The notes below the pieces were generated by a model. The model was given only the letters and a program-made list of their open reading frames with translations. It searched no databases and was not told the DNA's origin. From positions 1,984,001 through 2,048,000 of the forward strand of contig JAPYXD010000727.1 in NCBI GenBank assembly GCA_030998225.1: a stretch of 64,000 bases of DNA, given 5' to 3'. The DNA is from Diplolepis rosae. Its lineage: Eukaryota > Arthropoda > Insecta > Hymenoptera > Diplolepididae. The position numbers and the translations under genes were made by a program. Shown here piece by piece: positions 22,739-34,590 of the stretch (positions within the stretch are counted from its first letter, which is position 1; every line of letters starts with the position of its first letter).

Positions 22739-25700
22739 GAATATTGAATACAGGAACGGAAGAAAGTTGTCGCCATTGAGAGCCTTTTATTATGAAGTTT
22801 CCTGAAACGCTATATGTTAGACTTTTATTTATCCAGATTCGTAAACAAACAAAAAATGGTAAAAATCATATCAAGTTCAATTAGTGTCATTGTTAAATTC
22901 GTCCAATTTTTACCAGTTGCAAAAGTAAGAGGAATAATGACTTAATTTTGATTACACATTGTTCAAATTGACATATAACAAAATTCATCACCTGATATTT
23001 CTTTTTTATACTTTAAAATTATGCTAAATAGTATTTTATGCTAATATGATTATTATTATAATATTTGATATTTACTTAAAACAATATCACACGAAATTTA
23101 TTAAACGTGTCCTAAAATTGATATCATAATCTGGCAACCTAAGACCGGATAGTGCCTTTTAGGTCTTTTAGGGTAAAATCCTTCCGACACACAATCACCC
23201 TATAGCCTCATCTACCTTTACGATCAAATTTAACGTTCAATGTATATTGAAACGAATGTGCCATTACCCTCTCGCTAATAAGATTTTATTTTCTTTGTTC
23301 CAGGTAAGTTTAAATAACCGTCTTTGAGGGAACCGCTTCTTCTGGTGCTTTCGTACGATTGAATTTTAATCTTCTGTTTGGCAAGTTTACAAACAAAAAA
23401 TGAATTTTTAAAATTAACTTCCCAGTGCTTTAGAGATACATGTTTCTTACAATTTCTTAATATCAAATAACAAAGTTAAAGTGTAAAAACCTCTTCGACA
23501 CCTTAGGGAATGTAAGAAAGTAAGGGCAACTAAAAGAATGTAAAGCTGAGACTTTTTAAAATTTTGAATAATTAAAAGTAATTGAAGATGCGATAAAAAG
23601 TTTTTCAATCTCATTTAGTTCTGCAGGAAATTCTTGAAGTGCTTAATATTTATAAAAGAAAAAGATGAATTATTGAGGACGATAGTGAAAAATACATTGC
23701 ATAATTCAATTAGGATACCTCTTCATGACAATGTAAAAAAGATTTTTTATAGCTTATCTTTCTTATACCTTTAAATTATAAATACGTATTTTTCGAAAAA
23801 GATTGTGAGTAATTTATAATACGATATTTAGAGGCTTTTTAACAGACCAAAATATCTATTTTTTTCAGTATTGTAAAATATGGTAAAAAAATAACACGAT
23901 TGTTAGTCGGATTAAATGCAAAAACATTGTTAAACATTTCAACGCCTCAAAAACACCGTGAACATAGAATCGATTGATTAAATGCTTTTAAAACCTCATT
24001 CACAAAAAAAGAATAACAATAATAAATAGAAACATACTAAAACCAAAGTAGAACATGCATGTCCAATGTCATTTCATCCATAGCAGAATACGAGTTAAAG
24101 TAACTATTGTAGTATAAAAAATTAACTTGCTATAGCTACACTGTGATCACTGATTTATTAATCGGAATGTAGCTTCAATAAAGTTAAGCATTTTAAACGA
24201 AAAAATGAAGAGTTCTCTATTACGATATTCATTACTTTTAATAATTGAGGAATGTATACGTTTGAATCATTTCAATTTTAAATTATTTGAAGTTGCTAGA
24301 CAGACATTTCCATTAAGAATTTAATTCAATTCGTACAATTACATGCAATTATCATTGATTCAGAGTGTAATGCTTCAACTCCAACATCAACTTGTTGACA
24401 ATTTGATGAAAAGTAACAAAAATTGATTTTCAGCATTTATAACTCATACCAATTCGAAATTGAGTTTTGCATTCCAGCGTTGATTGAAATATTTTCAATA
24501 TAAAAAGTGAAATGACCTTGGTTCAATTGATTTTGACAAATGACTCTTCATTATTATGAGTCGCTTCTGATACTAAATTGAGTTTCGTTTAGTTAATGTT
24601 CTTTGCGTTGAAAAAATAATATACATAATATGTATGATATTGAATTAACACTAAATATACTGACCCACGTATTATTTATCTACAAAAGTGAAAATCAATA
24701 CGTTTTATATCTCATTTATATACTTGGTTAAATATCTTCATTCCAGATTCTGAATTTCTCATAAAAAAAGTCAATGGCGCACAGAATATTGAATACCTAA
24801 TATCAAGACAGAATAGTTACTATCTAAATATTAGTTTCTTAATCCAGGTCGGAAAATAATGAAATTTGGTATTCGTGCTTTCGAGTGTGTACCACTAAAT
24901 TAGTCTTTAGTCACGCATTACAGCCATGAGATAAGTAACGAAAGATTAGAGCTCGAAAGCAAAGCGAGGATCGTCGTAAAAGCTGTTATAATCCTATCGC
25001 TAGCGACCAGCAACACAAAACCGTTAAATAACGCTTTTATCCTATTACCCTTTATTTAGTTCATGTTGGTATTTATAAGCAAGTTAAAAAATTTCCTTAC
25101 AGTAATTACATTTACTTAGGACTAGATTATTTATTCTGATAAATTGGTGAGCCGTTATCAATTTTCTTCATCAGAATAAACTTAAATCTCATTTGAAAAG
25201 CCTTTAATATATGATTTTTTGATATACTGCCAATTATAACTTCATTATCTTATGCGAAATTATCCCTTTAACTTGGAAATATTGAAATATGCACTCTTCG
25301 TCCGCAATCTCCCGATCGATAAATTACTATTTCTAGCCTAGCAGGCGTAGCTTCTTGGAGAGACGATACATAATTAATGAAAATGATCGTTATGAACGTT
25401 CACCGAACTACCTTTACAATGCAAGATACATCAATACTTGGTTTGACAGTAAACCTAACATTTTTGCTAATAAAAATGTAACTTCTAACCTTTTAAGCAA
25501 AAAGAAAACTATTTTTGTTTTATACTCTCATGTAGATGATATATTAATGCAGTGCTGGAACTAATAGTAAAGTTTGTCTAACAAGTATATAGAATCTTGG
25601 TGGTAAACATGGAGTTGTGGAGATAGTAGGTGATCAAAGCGATATCCTCTAAGTACACGTTTGGTCCTGGGTCACGCTGTAACCAACAATATTTCCTAGA

Positions 25701-26348
25701 CAGGGTCCGTTTTCGTTTGCCCTAGCTCAATTCGAGTTCAGAGTCCAACGCATTAACGAAGATAGCGAATCCGCTCAAACGTATAATTGCAGGACGAGGC
25801 AATTGAGAGGCTCCCTTGGGGACAACCGTTTCCCACCTCCGTCTCTTCTCACTTACATCCCCGACCACACGGTAGACAGTAGACCATTTTCCCGTCGCGA
25901 CGCCTTCGATTCCGCGCCATTCGCTGGATAAGATACCTCCTTCCATCTACGACGCTCAACCAAGTAGATCATCACCTAAATTGTCGATATCACTCTCCAA
26001 CCCACTTGAAATATCACTCGATTATCACCATTTGTCCCCATTATCTTTCAATGCTATTACAATTTGCATCTTAGAGTTTCAATTCCCCTCACTTTGATCT
26101 TATTGTATAATCTGCGGAGCAATTATGCACCTCTTCATATTTTCGTTTCATATTTCAACTTTCATGGTGGGAAAGTCAAAACTTTATTTGAAAATTCTAT
26201 AGCATGTTTACAGGAATTTCATCAAGAATTCACATAATACATTTTTGCTAAAATAAACAGATAATGGAAAATAATTGATAAAGAGACACCATAGAATTGG
26301 TAGGAAGCAATGTTTAAAAATTTGAGGATTGAGAATAAAATTGGAAAA
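22739..26348. other. Non-coding stretch
   Basis: AT-rich sequence with no recognised gene or transposon end. 25620-26000 is a GC-richer unique island. Open frames are short and without domains. Confidence 0.45.
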
Positions 26349-26507
26349 TTAAAGCCATGGACCAACCACATCACGTGACCAAATTCCTGTAATTCTGTTA
26401 CGTTTCCCAATATTTCAGAAAAATACTTTGTAAATTAGAAAAGTTAGCTAGCATGAACGAATAAATGTATAATTTAGTCACGTCGTCCGATTGATCCATG
26501 GCCTTAA
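26349..26507. mobile_element. Minimal TTAA-flanked MITE (family copy B, 151 bp)
   Basis: TTAA at 26349-26352 and 26504-26507 encloses 151 bp. The TIRs are about 35 bp: the left reads AGCCATGGACCAACC, then CACGTGACCAA, and the right, inverted, reads GGCCATGGATCAATC, then GACGTGACTAA. It shares the two-part terminus with copies at 6331, 28594, 49832 and 52127. It is the smallest member and barely longer than its two ends. Confidence 0.75.
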
Positions 26508-26650
26508 TATAGAATTCTAAATAAGTTTATAAGCTTACCGAATTTCAAATATTATAAAGACTTTCGAAATGTTTTAAAAAGGCATATTAAAACCTGTTTA
26601 AAAATTCTCGAAAGTACTTCTAGATTTTGAAAACATTAAATCATATTTGC

Positions 26651-27560
26651 ATACGGTATGTTCCATGCCAAATCGGACGGTTTTTTGGACTCCATGTTTC
26701 TGATTAAGAAACCCAAAATTTGAAATTTTTTCATGCATTATTTAAAAAGTTATGAGATAAACAAAAAAAAATGTTTTTGTTCTTTGTAAATTATTTAAAA
26801 ACTAAAACTAGGAAAAATTCTGATAACAATTACACAAACGTATCATTAGATGACCGATGTAGTAGCATTTTTCGGAATAATTTCTACTTCAAATTTAATA
26901 ATAAAAAAAAAAAAAATTTCAAACAAATTGATTTTTTGAAAAAACGCCATTTTGGAAAAATCTGAAAAAATTCATGGTGATAGCCCCAAGTATCTCTCTA
27001 TACTTCCTTACGTAAAAAATTTGTTCGTCGATTTTTCACGAACAAATTTATTTTCATGATAATAAAAAAAATTATTTTTTTGATAATTTGTATATCTATA
27101 ATCATAAAACTCACTAGAGTATTCATATGTTATGAGTATAAAGCGATCATGAAACAATAAATAATCACTTCCCATCACTTTTTAATAATAATGTGCTCGA
27201 AAAAGTAGACAGTAATACAGTATTAGTGGAAGTTGCGCTCGACACCGTCGATCGAAAATCGTAATTCCACGCGCATCACTTTACAAAAAAATTCATATTT
27301 CGCGCAATTTTCGAGTGCGCACCTTAATTATATAACTAAAATTTGCGTAATACTTGGGGCTATCATTATGAATTTTTTCAGATTTTTCAAAAATTGCGTT
27401 AATTCAAAAAATCAATTGGTTTGTGTAATTTTTTTCAAAATTTTTCCTAGTTTCAATTTTTAAATAATTATTTATGTTAGTCTATCAATCTTTAAAATTT
27501 CAAGTGAATTAAAAACATGAAGTCCTGAACCCGTCTGATTTGGCATGAAACACACCATAC
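26651..27560. mobile_element. Fold-back element, 902 bp, ATAC duplication
   Basis: The ends begin GGTATGTTCCATGCCAAATC and, inverted from the right, GGTGTGTTTCATGCCAAATC. ATAC lies immediately outside both (26651-26654 and 27557-27560). Inverted similarity continues inward through a GACGG block, a TAGGAAAAATT block and GATAGCCCCAAGTAT. The left arm runs to about 27000 and the right arm begins about 27345. The middle is unpaired AT-rich sequence. No transposase; class unknown. Confidence 0.75.
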
Positions 27561-28593
27561 ATTATTACATATATGCAACTTTGAAATATTCAAAAATGTT
27601 GCTGGCTTGGAATAAAAATAAAAAAACCAATTATAATCAACAGTCTTACATGATATTACCTAGGTATCTTAGTGCATTTTTCAATCCTATTGATATATAT
27701 TTCTATGTAGAAAAAATTCTACATGGTAATGATAAACAGATGTATTTCAAAATTTTTTAAAACTTCAAAAATGATTCAAATATTTAACTGTGAGAGATAT
27801 AGTGAATTTATAAAATGAAAAGTGGAAATGAATTTTAAAAATTGTCACCTTGACTAGAAGTAATTCAAAATATGATTGTATTTGAGAAATGACTAGAATG
27901 TGTGAATGATTTTTCATGCATAATGAGTACTAGAAATACCGAGAATCACATAATTCTGTCTTCCAGACTGAGGAAAGTACCTATTAAGGGTGGATGAACG
28001 TACGAACTTGTGTTCACTTACAGGCACTTCGTCACTTTGATCGTATATAATGTACAGCTAAGTAACGGGACTGTAACTAATTATGCAGCATTACCTACTT
28101 GATTTCCCGGCGGACGAAAAATTGAGGATATATATTAGAAGGCTCCGACGAGAGTAATAAGCGCCATTAAGATCTGCTACTCCATCCAAACTCTCCACTC
28201 TCCTGTTCTCTCTGCCTTTCTCTTTTCCACTTCCGTTTCTAGGAAGGAACGAATCCACCAACCACCACAAGCTTGCCCTTTATCTTGCCAACTAAGATAG
28301 GGTTTGCACCGCTTCGGTCCGCATCGCGGATTGCTTATTAATGGACGCACTTTATCCAATTAGAATAAATTACCTCCATCAGTTCTTTACGCTCCATGCA
28401 GACCAGCCACGAGCCATTTCGATTCTAGAAAATTCTATACTCCGTTAGTTCCAGTAATAGTTTTCGAGACTTGAGATATACTAGAGAGTGATTGAGAACC
28501 TGAGTCGATAATATCTGCCTCGATAACGAAGAATTTCAATCACTTGGAAGTAAAATTCATTCATCTAATAGAGTTTATCGTTCACTAAAGTCC
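27561..28593. other. Non-coding stretch
   Basis: No gene recognised. 28130-28420 is GC-richer and unique. Confidence 0.45.
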
Positions 28594-30135
28594 TTAAGGG
28601 CATAGGCCAAGCAAGTCATGTGACAAAAATTATATGTTAACACAGGCCGACAAAATTTGACGAAACTCCAAACCCTGGGACCAGACTATACTTTCCCGAA
28701 GGTTCTTGGTGCGCTGAATCCGAATCCGACCTCAGAATTCCTCCATCGCCCTAGGTTATTGAGATATCCCAACCTAAAAGTACAAAAAATTCTGTTTTTT
28801 TCTTTACTCAGGGTTAAATTACATCGCGAATTAAGTTTTTTCTAAAAACTCGTTACAGCATCTGAAAGTACCACTTTTACCCTTTACAACCCTTTTGGAA
28901 TATTTCAGATATTTTTTTTCTTTGAGAAATCGTTCAATGAAGTTGAGTACTTTGCCGTTTCCGTGAAAACAACCTTACCCAAAAAAAAAGTTTGTCCGGA
29001 AACTCCGGAAATCAGGAGAAATAATGCGCTTCTATGTTTCTTGGGTTGCTGAATCCAGATCCAGCTTTAGACTTGCTCCATCACCTATGTTTTTTTAAAT
29101 TGCCTAACTGTGTATAGAATAACCCTTAATATAGGAAAAATTGTGTATTTTACACTTTTAGGTTAGGAAATTTAAAAAACCTGAGTTGATGGATTAAGTC
29201 TGAGGTTGGATCTGGATTCAGCAACCCAAGAAACATAGAAGCGCATTATTTCTCCTGATTTCCGGAGTTTCTGGACAAACTTTTTTTCGGTAAGGTTGTT
29301 TTCACGGAAACGGCAAAGTCCTCAACTTCATTGAACGATTTCTCCAAGAAAAAAATATCTGCAAAATTCCAAAAGGGTTGTAAAGGGTAAAAGTGGTACT
29401 TTCAGATGCCGTAACGAGTTGTTAGAAAAAACTTAATTCGCGATGTAATTTAACCCTGAGTATAGAAAAAAACAGAGTTTTTTGTACTTTTAGGTTGGGA
29501 TATCTCAATAACCTAGGGCGATGGAGGAATTCCGAGGTCGGATTCAGATTCAGCGCACCAAGAACCTTCGGGAAAGTATAGTCAGGTCCCAGGGTCTAAA
29601 AAATATCGGCCTGTGTAATTCAACCATGTAAGATAACTTTTTGTGTTTATACAATATCTTGATCAAAATTCGTCAAATGTATCAGAAGATAATCTGATCG
29701 ATAAATCGTCTGTTAACTTCGTTTTAGTCAAATCTGCAATTTGTTTTATTTTAAAATATGAAACTGAAGTGTTATCGACAATTAGAGCTCTGTAACTACA
29801 TTTCCACGGAGATTGAAATATCGTCTTGAAATTTTAAGAAATGAATCAAAATTTACTGAGACAGGTCTGTTATGTCTTATGTATATTCATAAAAATATTT
29901 GATAATATTGATAAAAATAAGTAATTTTAGCAAATTTGCAGAGTTAAGAATTGATATTGAAAATTTTATTTTTATTTTAATACACTATGCCTTCCTCTAT
30001 TCCTTCCATATGCTATTATTTATAATTTCCAAAATTTTAACCGATTTATTTTGATTTAAAATTTGCTGTGTAGAAAAAAAAATCGATAGTCAGGGACTGA
30101 ATTGATCACGTGACCTGCATGGCCCATGACCTTAA
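28594..30135. mobile_element. TTAA-flanked element (family copy C) carrying a nested fold-back
   Basis: TTAA at 28594-28597 and 30132-30135 bounds 1,534 bp. The left terminus reads GGGCATAGGCCAAGC, then AAGTCATGTGAC. The inverted right terminus reads GGTCATGGGCCATGC, then AGGTCACGTGAT. These match at about three quarters of the first 30 positions and belong to the GGCCATG/CACGTGA family. The internal sequence from 29617 to 30090 is AT-rich and non-coding. A 977-bp fold-back (28640-29616) sits 40 bp inside the left end. Without it, this copy would be about 560 bp. Confidence 0.7.
28640..29616. mobile_element. Near-perfect giant fold-back, arms about 470 bp
   Basis: The termini are ACACAGGCCGA and its inverse. 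Apart from a few bases near the ends, the left arm (to about 29107) and right arm (from about 29150) match almost base for base, with scattered substitutions and few gaps. The short centre is around 29110-29150. Each arm contains a diverged internal duplication. The block from GGTTCTTGGTGCGCTGAATC (near 28699) to AACCTAAAAGTAC corresponds to the block from GTTTCTTGGGTTGCTGAATC (near 29036). No coding capacity. A transcript through it would form a long double-stranded RNA. The flanks show no clear target duplication. Confidence 0.85.
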
Positions 30136-31808
30136 GGGGGCATACTCAGTCAGGAGGACAAAAAAATAGGATTTTTCTCGAATTTTTCATAAAAAAATGA
30201 ATAATTGAAAAACTTTTGCATGTCATTATGTAATATTTGAAAAACATATAGAAATGTTTCCATGAAAAAATAATTATTATTTTAATAGCTATGTATATTT
30301 TACGAAAGCTTTTTGAAAAAATGTCTATCCCGTCGACATGATAACTCGAGACAGGATTATCTGAAATCAAAAAACAAAAGATCTTGTGAGTAGATGACTT
30401 TGTCTTGTGCTTGTACGAAGGATTTTTAAAAAAATTAAATTTTGAATTTTTAGAGAACTGTGAAGTGAAAATCACGATTTTTATTACAAAAAATCGACGG
30501 TTTTGTTTTTTTAACGAGTTCTAATTATTGGAAAAAAAATTATTCCCTTACGCAAAAGCTAAATATATTTGAAATAAGTCTGGAAAATTTCAAACAGATT
30601 GGTGCATTAATTTTGAAGAAATGGAGTTCACCGACTTCGAAAATGTAGTTTTGAAATAAACGCGTTCAAAGTTTTCAATAAGAATAAAACCTTGATAAAA
30701 AAAATCAAAGCGCTATAGCTCTTTAAATTTTGTTCCAATCATCTTGAAATTTTGAGACAACATTTTCAAGATGTTCTACTTTAGTATATAAAATTATTGA
30801 AAAAATGCAGAATATTTACAGATAGCAGTAATTGATATATCACTGAAACTTGAATGACATCACATGAATAATTATACCATTGTTTACTTTCTCAAAATAA
30901 TAGTACCATTTCTATTTTGAACGGAGAAAAAGAAGTCCAGTAGCTTCGAGTGGAGAGTTTTTTTTTATTGTGTGATCGTGTGATGATTATGATCAGAGAA
31001 CATCTCGCTGTGGTCGATGGGATTATTGGAGCACCCAAGTTCTCTGTAAAGAACTCTGAAGTTTAGTTGTTGTGAAAGAAGAACTATCTCTGTAGGTTAG
31101 GGTCTCTCTAGTGTTCGTATTCTCGTTTACGATTGGTGCTCGATTGCAATTTTGACCCAAGTAAGGAACGCCCGTCTTATCGGATTTAGCGGAGACCTGA
31201 ATTTGGAGGGGGATGGTTCCACGGTTAGGTGGAAAGTTAAGGTTGGGGGCTTTACTTAGCCGTAATCGGAAGATATTGCCAGGAGCACAGTACCGAGGGC
31301 ACTTTACCAGCCGCCTTAAGAAAGTACTAGCTTTGCAAGGCCTGGTACCACCGTACCACACCCGTTATTAAAAGGACCCCCTTTATCTCAGACTCTCTGA
31401 ACCCTCTGTTAAGAGTGTTTCTGTGTCAACCTTTGTACTTTTTAACACGGATCTACAGAGGCCATGTGACCGTTCTATGTGCACCATAACTGCAATACAG
31501 GTCGTATCTTGAGTAAACGAGTCTTCTAGAGAGGCAGACGACGCCGACGCTTCTTTATTTCCCTCTAAAAGTATGCCGACTCCAAGATATTGCGCTAGAT
31601 ATTCTCGTTAAAATATTTTATGCTATGGGTTAAGGAATATTTTAGCAATATCTAATATTATACTAAGTATACAAAAAGGTGCTCTTTATTTTATGCTTTT
31701 TTACATCCTACCTTCTCCCAGCTTTATTACAATTTACAGAACAATAAAGCTTCAAATGGTTGCTAAAAATTGTTGGAAAAGTAGAATTCAAAAAGTCTTT
31801 TGTAAGCA
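30132..31808. other. Non-coding stretch, possibly starting with another TTAA-ended repeat
   Basis: The sequence directly after TTAA at 30132 (GGGGGCATACTCAGTC) resembles the start of another TTAA-ended element, but no matching right end was found. 31020-31560 is a GC-richer island. Its 112-codon minus-strand frame (31023-31361) has no recognised domain. Confidence 0.35.
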
Positions 31809-32152
31809 TTAAGGGAATCCGCCACCTTTAATATTTTTATTTTTTGAGTTTAGACCTTCCATATCATTTTTTTATGTTTAGTACCTTTATTTAGAAAGGT
31901 TTTAGGGATTATTAAAAATTCCAGCACTTTTATGCATTTTTAAACGAAAATTTTTGAGTTTTTTGGGCATTTTTTGGACACTTTTCGACTTTAAATAGCA
32001 TTTTTATTTTTTTAACAATTGTCATCATTCTTTTTTTATTTTGCTCCTTACAATGTGTAGAAACTTTTTGGTTATGGAAAATAAGGTAACATGACTGAAT
32101 AAAATAAAAAAATAAAGCAAATAAAAATATCCCAAAATATTTAAAAAAATGT
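31809..32152 (+). repeat. Dispersed repeat, copy 1 (TTAAGGGAATCCGCCACC end)
   Basis: About 345 bp beginning at TTAA (31809-31812), followed by GGGAATCCGCCACCTTTAAT. It is similar along its length to 42497-42837 in the opposite orientation. Shared landmarks include AGTACCTTTATTTAGAAAGG, CTTACAATGTGTAG and AAAATATCCCAAAAT. Both copies start at TTAA on the GGATCCGCC side. The other side has no matching TTAA end, so both may be truncated at one side. Confidence 0.75.
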
Positions 32153-34281
32153 TTGTAGTTATTTTTTTAGCTAGAGTGCTTTCCATATATGTATATACAT
32201 AAAGGCAGTATATATATTCTATTTTATAGGGATGTCTGTTATATACTATTTCCCATATAATTCAGAAATATTAGTAAATAAATAAACAATACTATTTTGT
32301 CTAAGGTATACCACACAAATGATTTTAAACAAATTCATTCTCTGGATCGAAAGTAATTTAAATTTGAATGTTCAATTTTTAATGAATTCAGCTTGTCCCG
32401 ATCCACATTTTCATGTGATTTTTATGTTTAAACTCTAAGACGAAATAAGATAAAGCTATAAAAAAAATATGCATTCCAAGATGGTTAAAGCAAAATCATG
32501 TTCATTCATGAGAATCTGCATTTTGTTTAATACGAACCAAGTTATAGGCTTTAAATGTGTGCCCAAGGAATTTTGAAATTTCGACCGTAACGCTTATATT
32601 TGCATTCGTTTTATAAATAAGCCAGCTTGCACGCGGAAAAAACGTATTGAAACTGTAAATTTAAGTAATAATAGGGAAAAATAACCAACCTAACCATTGT
32701 GCACATCATTTCTTATGATATGAATCATAATTGAAAAAATTGTGTGCGTACAAAATTTAAAAACTACCGTAACACTTATGATACTCCTTGAAATATAATT
32801 AAAACAAATACTAAATTGCTAACTTCTAGCACAAAATTATGAATCGTAACGGTCGATCGTAAAAGTCAAATATAAAATTAAAATTTGTCCAATGTAATTA
32901 ATCGTAATTAAGTGTTGAGTTATTAAGTGCCCAATTCATTAATTTAATTTCATTATCTTATTTTCATTTTCTAATTTTTGTCAACCAATCTTTAAGTGTT
33001 TTTAAATACAAATAAAATCCCAATTGGTCGTGTTCTTTTGTATAAGTATAATTTTTTAATTACCAATAACTATTGTGAGATAATAGTTTTCTTCTGACCA
33101 ATTGCAGAATATTATATCGTAGTAATTTCAGATAATATACGCCCTTATACAAGTGTTATTTGAAAAAAAAGCTGCTCAGATTATTTTCATGTATTATTCA
33201 AGCACTTATGTATCAATTTTTTGGCTAAAACTCAAAAATGTTTTTATTGGACACGCAGATGCTCGCTTTTATCAAATAATCTTCACTTAATATCAAAATT
33301 GTAGATGCACTTTTCATAAAATATTGAATTTAAAATTTAAATCCAACTTCAGGAAACTATTTAAAAAATTTTATTAGATCGATTTCTGAGGATTGTTTGC
33401 TGATTAAAATCTTTTGAGTTAAACCTTGGTATAGATCACTTTTTAAGTAGTGTGAGTGAGATTTTTTATAATATAATTTAATAAATTCAAGATTATTAAT
33501 TATATTAATTTGACACGTCGTGATAAAAAGGCTTGATATCAGAGAATTAAGTTCATTATTGTTGGTAGTAATAATTTCTTCAGATATCTAAGTTTGAAGA
33601 TCACGTTGTTGTTTCCTCGTTCGTAAAAACAGGCAATCTATACAATTTTCAGGTTGCGAGGCATGTAAATTCCCACGGGATGACATTTTTCATCAGATTC
33701 TGATTACTTATTCACGGGCCGACGAGCGGTCGTACGATAGAAGCGAGTATAACGTCGGTTGTGCAGACGCTGAAGTTACAAGCGATATGATTGATAATAA
33801 TGCGCGCTCGTCGTGAACGCTTGACGCCCGCTCCGATATTACTAAAAAATAATTTACGACAGGGGAATAAAATTCCAGGCTGGCAGGAATGAGAATGGCG
33901 TTGATGTGTTCTGCCAGGAAGCTTTCGCCTAGTGTGAGGTGTAGATGATACCCTGATGTTCGTTATGGTCATAGCGAGAAGAGCAAGCAAAATATCCGAA
34001 AAACGAGTTCGAATCCGGGCCAAGCCAGATTTTTACTAGTTCTTCAATTATTTGTTTAAAAAAACTTGAATTATTATAAATCCAAGAAGTTAAGTATATT
34101 GCGTTGAATCTTCAACAAATGATAAATCGAGTTATTCGTTCTTTGAAAAGGACTCATTGTCATATCAGTTATAGAATTTCTTACGTCAAGAAAGTATTAC
34201 ATGTTTCATGAAAAGTTATTTAATCATACGCAAATAAATTGAAGATGGAAATAATTGAGGAACAATACATTTTCATATTAT
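32153..34281. other. Non-coding stretch
   Basis: No gene recognised. The region 33640-34025 is GC-rich and unique. It contains TGATTGAT (33788-33795), a word that resembles Exd/Pbx-Hox binding sites, and a 103-codon minus-strand frame without a domain. Confidence 0.4.
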
Positions 34282-34590
34282 GCTGAGAAAAATTGATAGT
34301 CAGAATGATTATCTAGATATTTAAGTATAAGATAGTAATTTCAGATATTTATTTATACGATGTAAATATTTAGCTGTGATATCTAAAATATTGAAGCACA
34401 TTACAGCTGAACATCTTGACAACACTACAAAAAGAAGTGTCTTAATATAAGATACTTGTGTAGTCATTTCTAAGGTGTTTCGGTAGTCACTTTCAAGTTG
34501 CCTGAAACATCTTACTTGAAGACACGTAAAATATCTCAAGTTGAACCGTCGGTAATCCAAATATTTATGTTACGTTTACGTTTACGTTGA
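34282..34590. repeat. Cluster of short inverted repeats
   Basis: Several small stems lie together. AAGTGTCTTA pairs with TAAGATACTT (34435-34457, one mismatch). AAGGTGTTTC (34472-34481) pairs with GAAACATCTT (34504-34513). GATATTT/AAATATC-like words recur from 34315 onward. It ends in a three-fold TTTACG hexamer repeat (34570-34587). It may be a degraded element, but no outer ends were found. Confidence 0.4.

Noticed and set aside
25355..25564. HVDDIL motif resembling the YVDD box of Copia-type reverse transcriptases
   Set aside because: Only this short match exists. The flanking residues do not fit the reverse transcriptase pattern, and no other retroelement domain or LTR is nearby.
30146..30475. 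109-codon Phe/Ile/Lys-rich minus-strand frame
   Set aside because: Its composition reflects A/T-rich DNA next to transposon sequence. There is no domain.
31023..31361. 112-codon minus-strand frame
   Set aside because: No domain or splice context. The sequence reads as unique non-coding DNA.
33990..34025. GAGTTCGAATCCGGGC, resembling a tRNA T-arm
   Set aside because: The flanking bases do not form a T-stem or acceptor stem, and no A box lies at the right distance.
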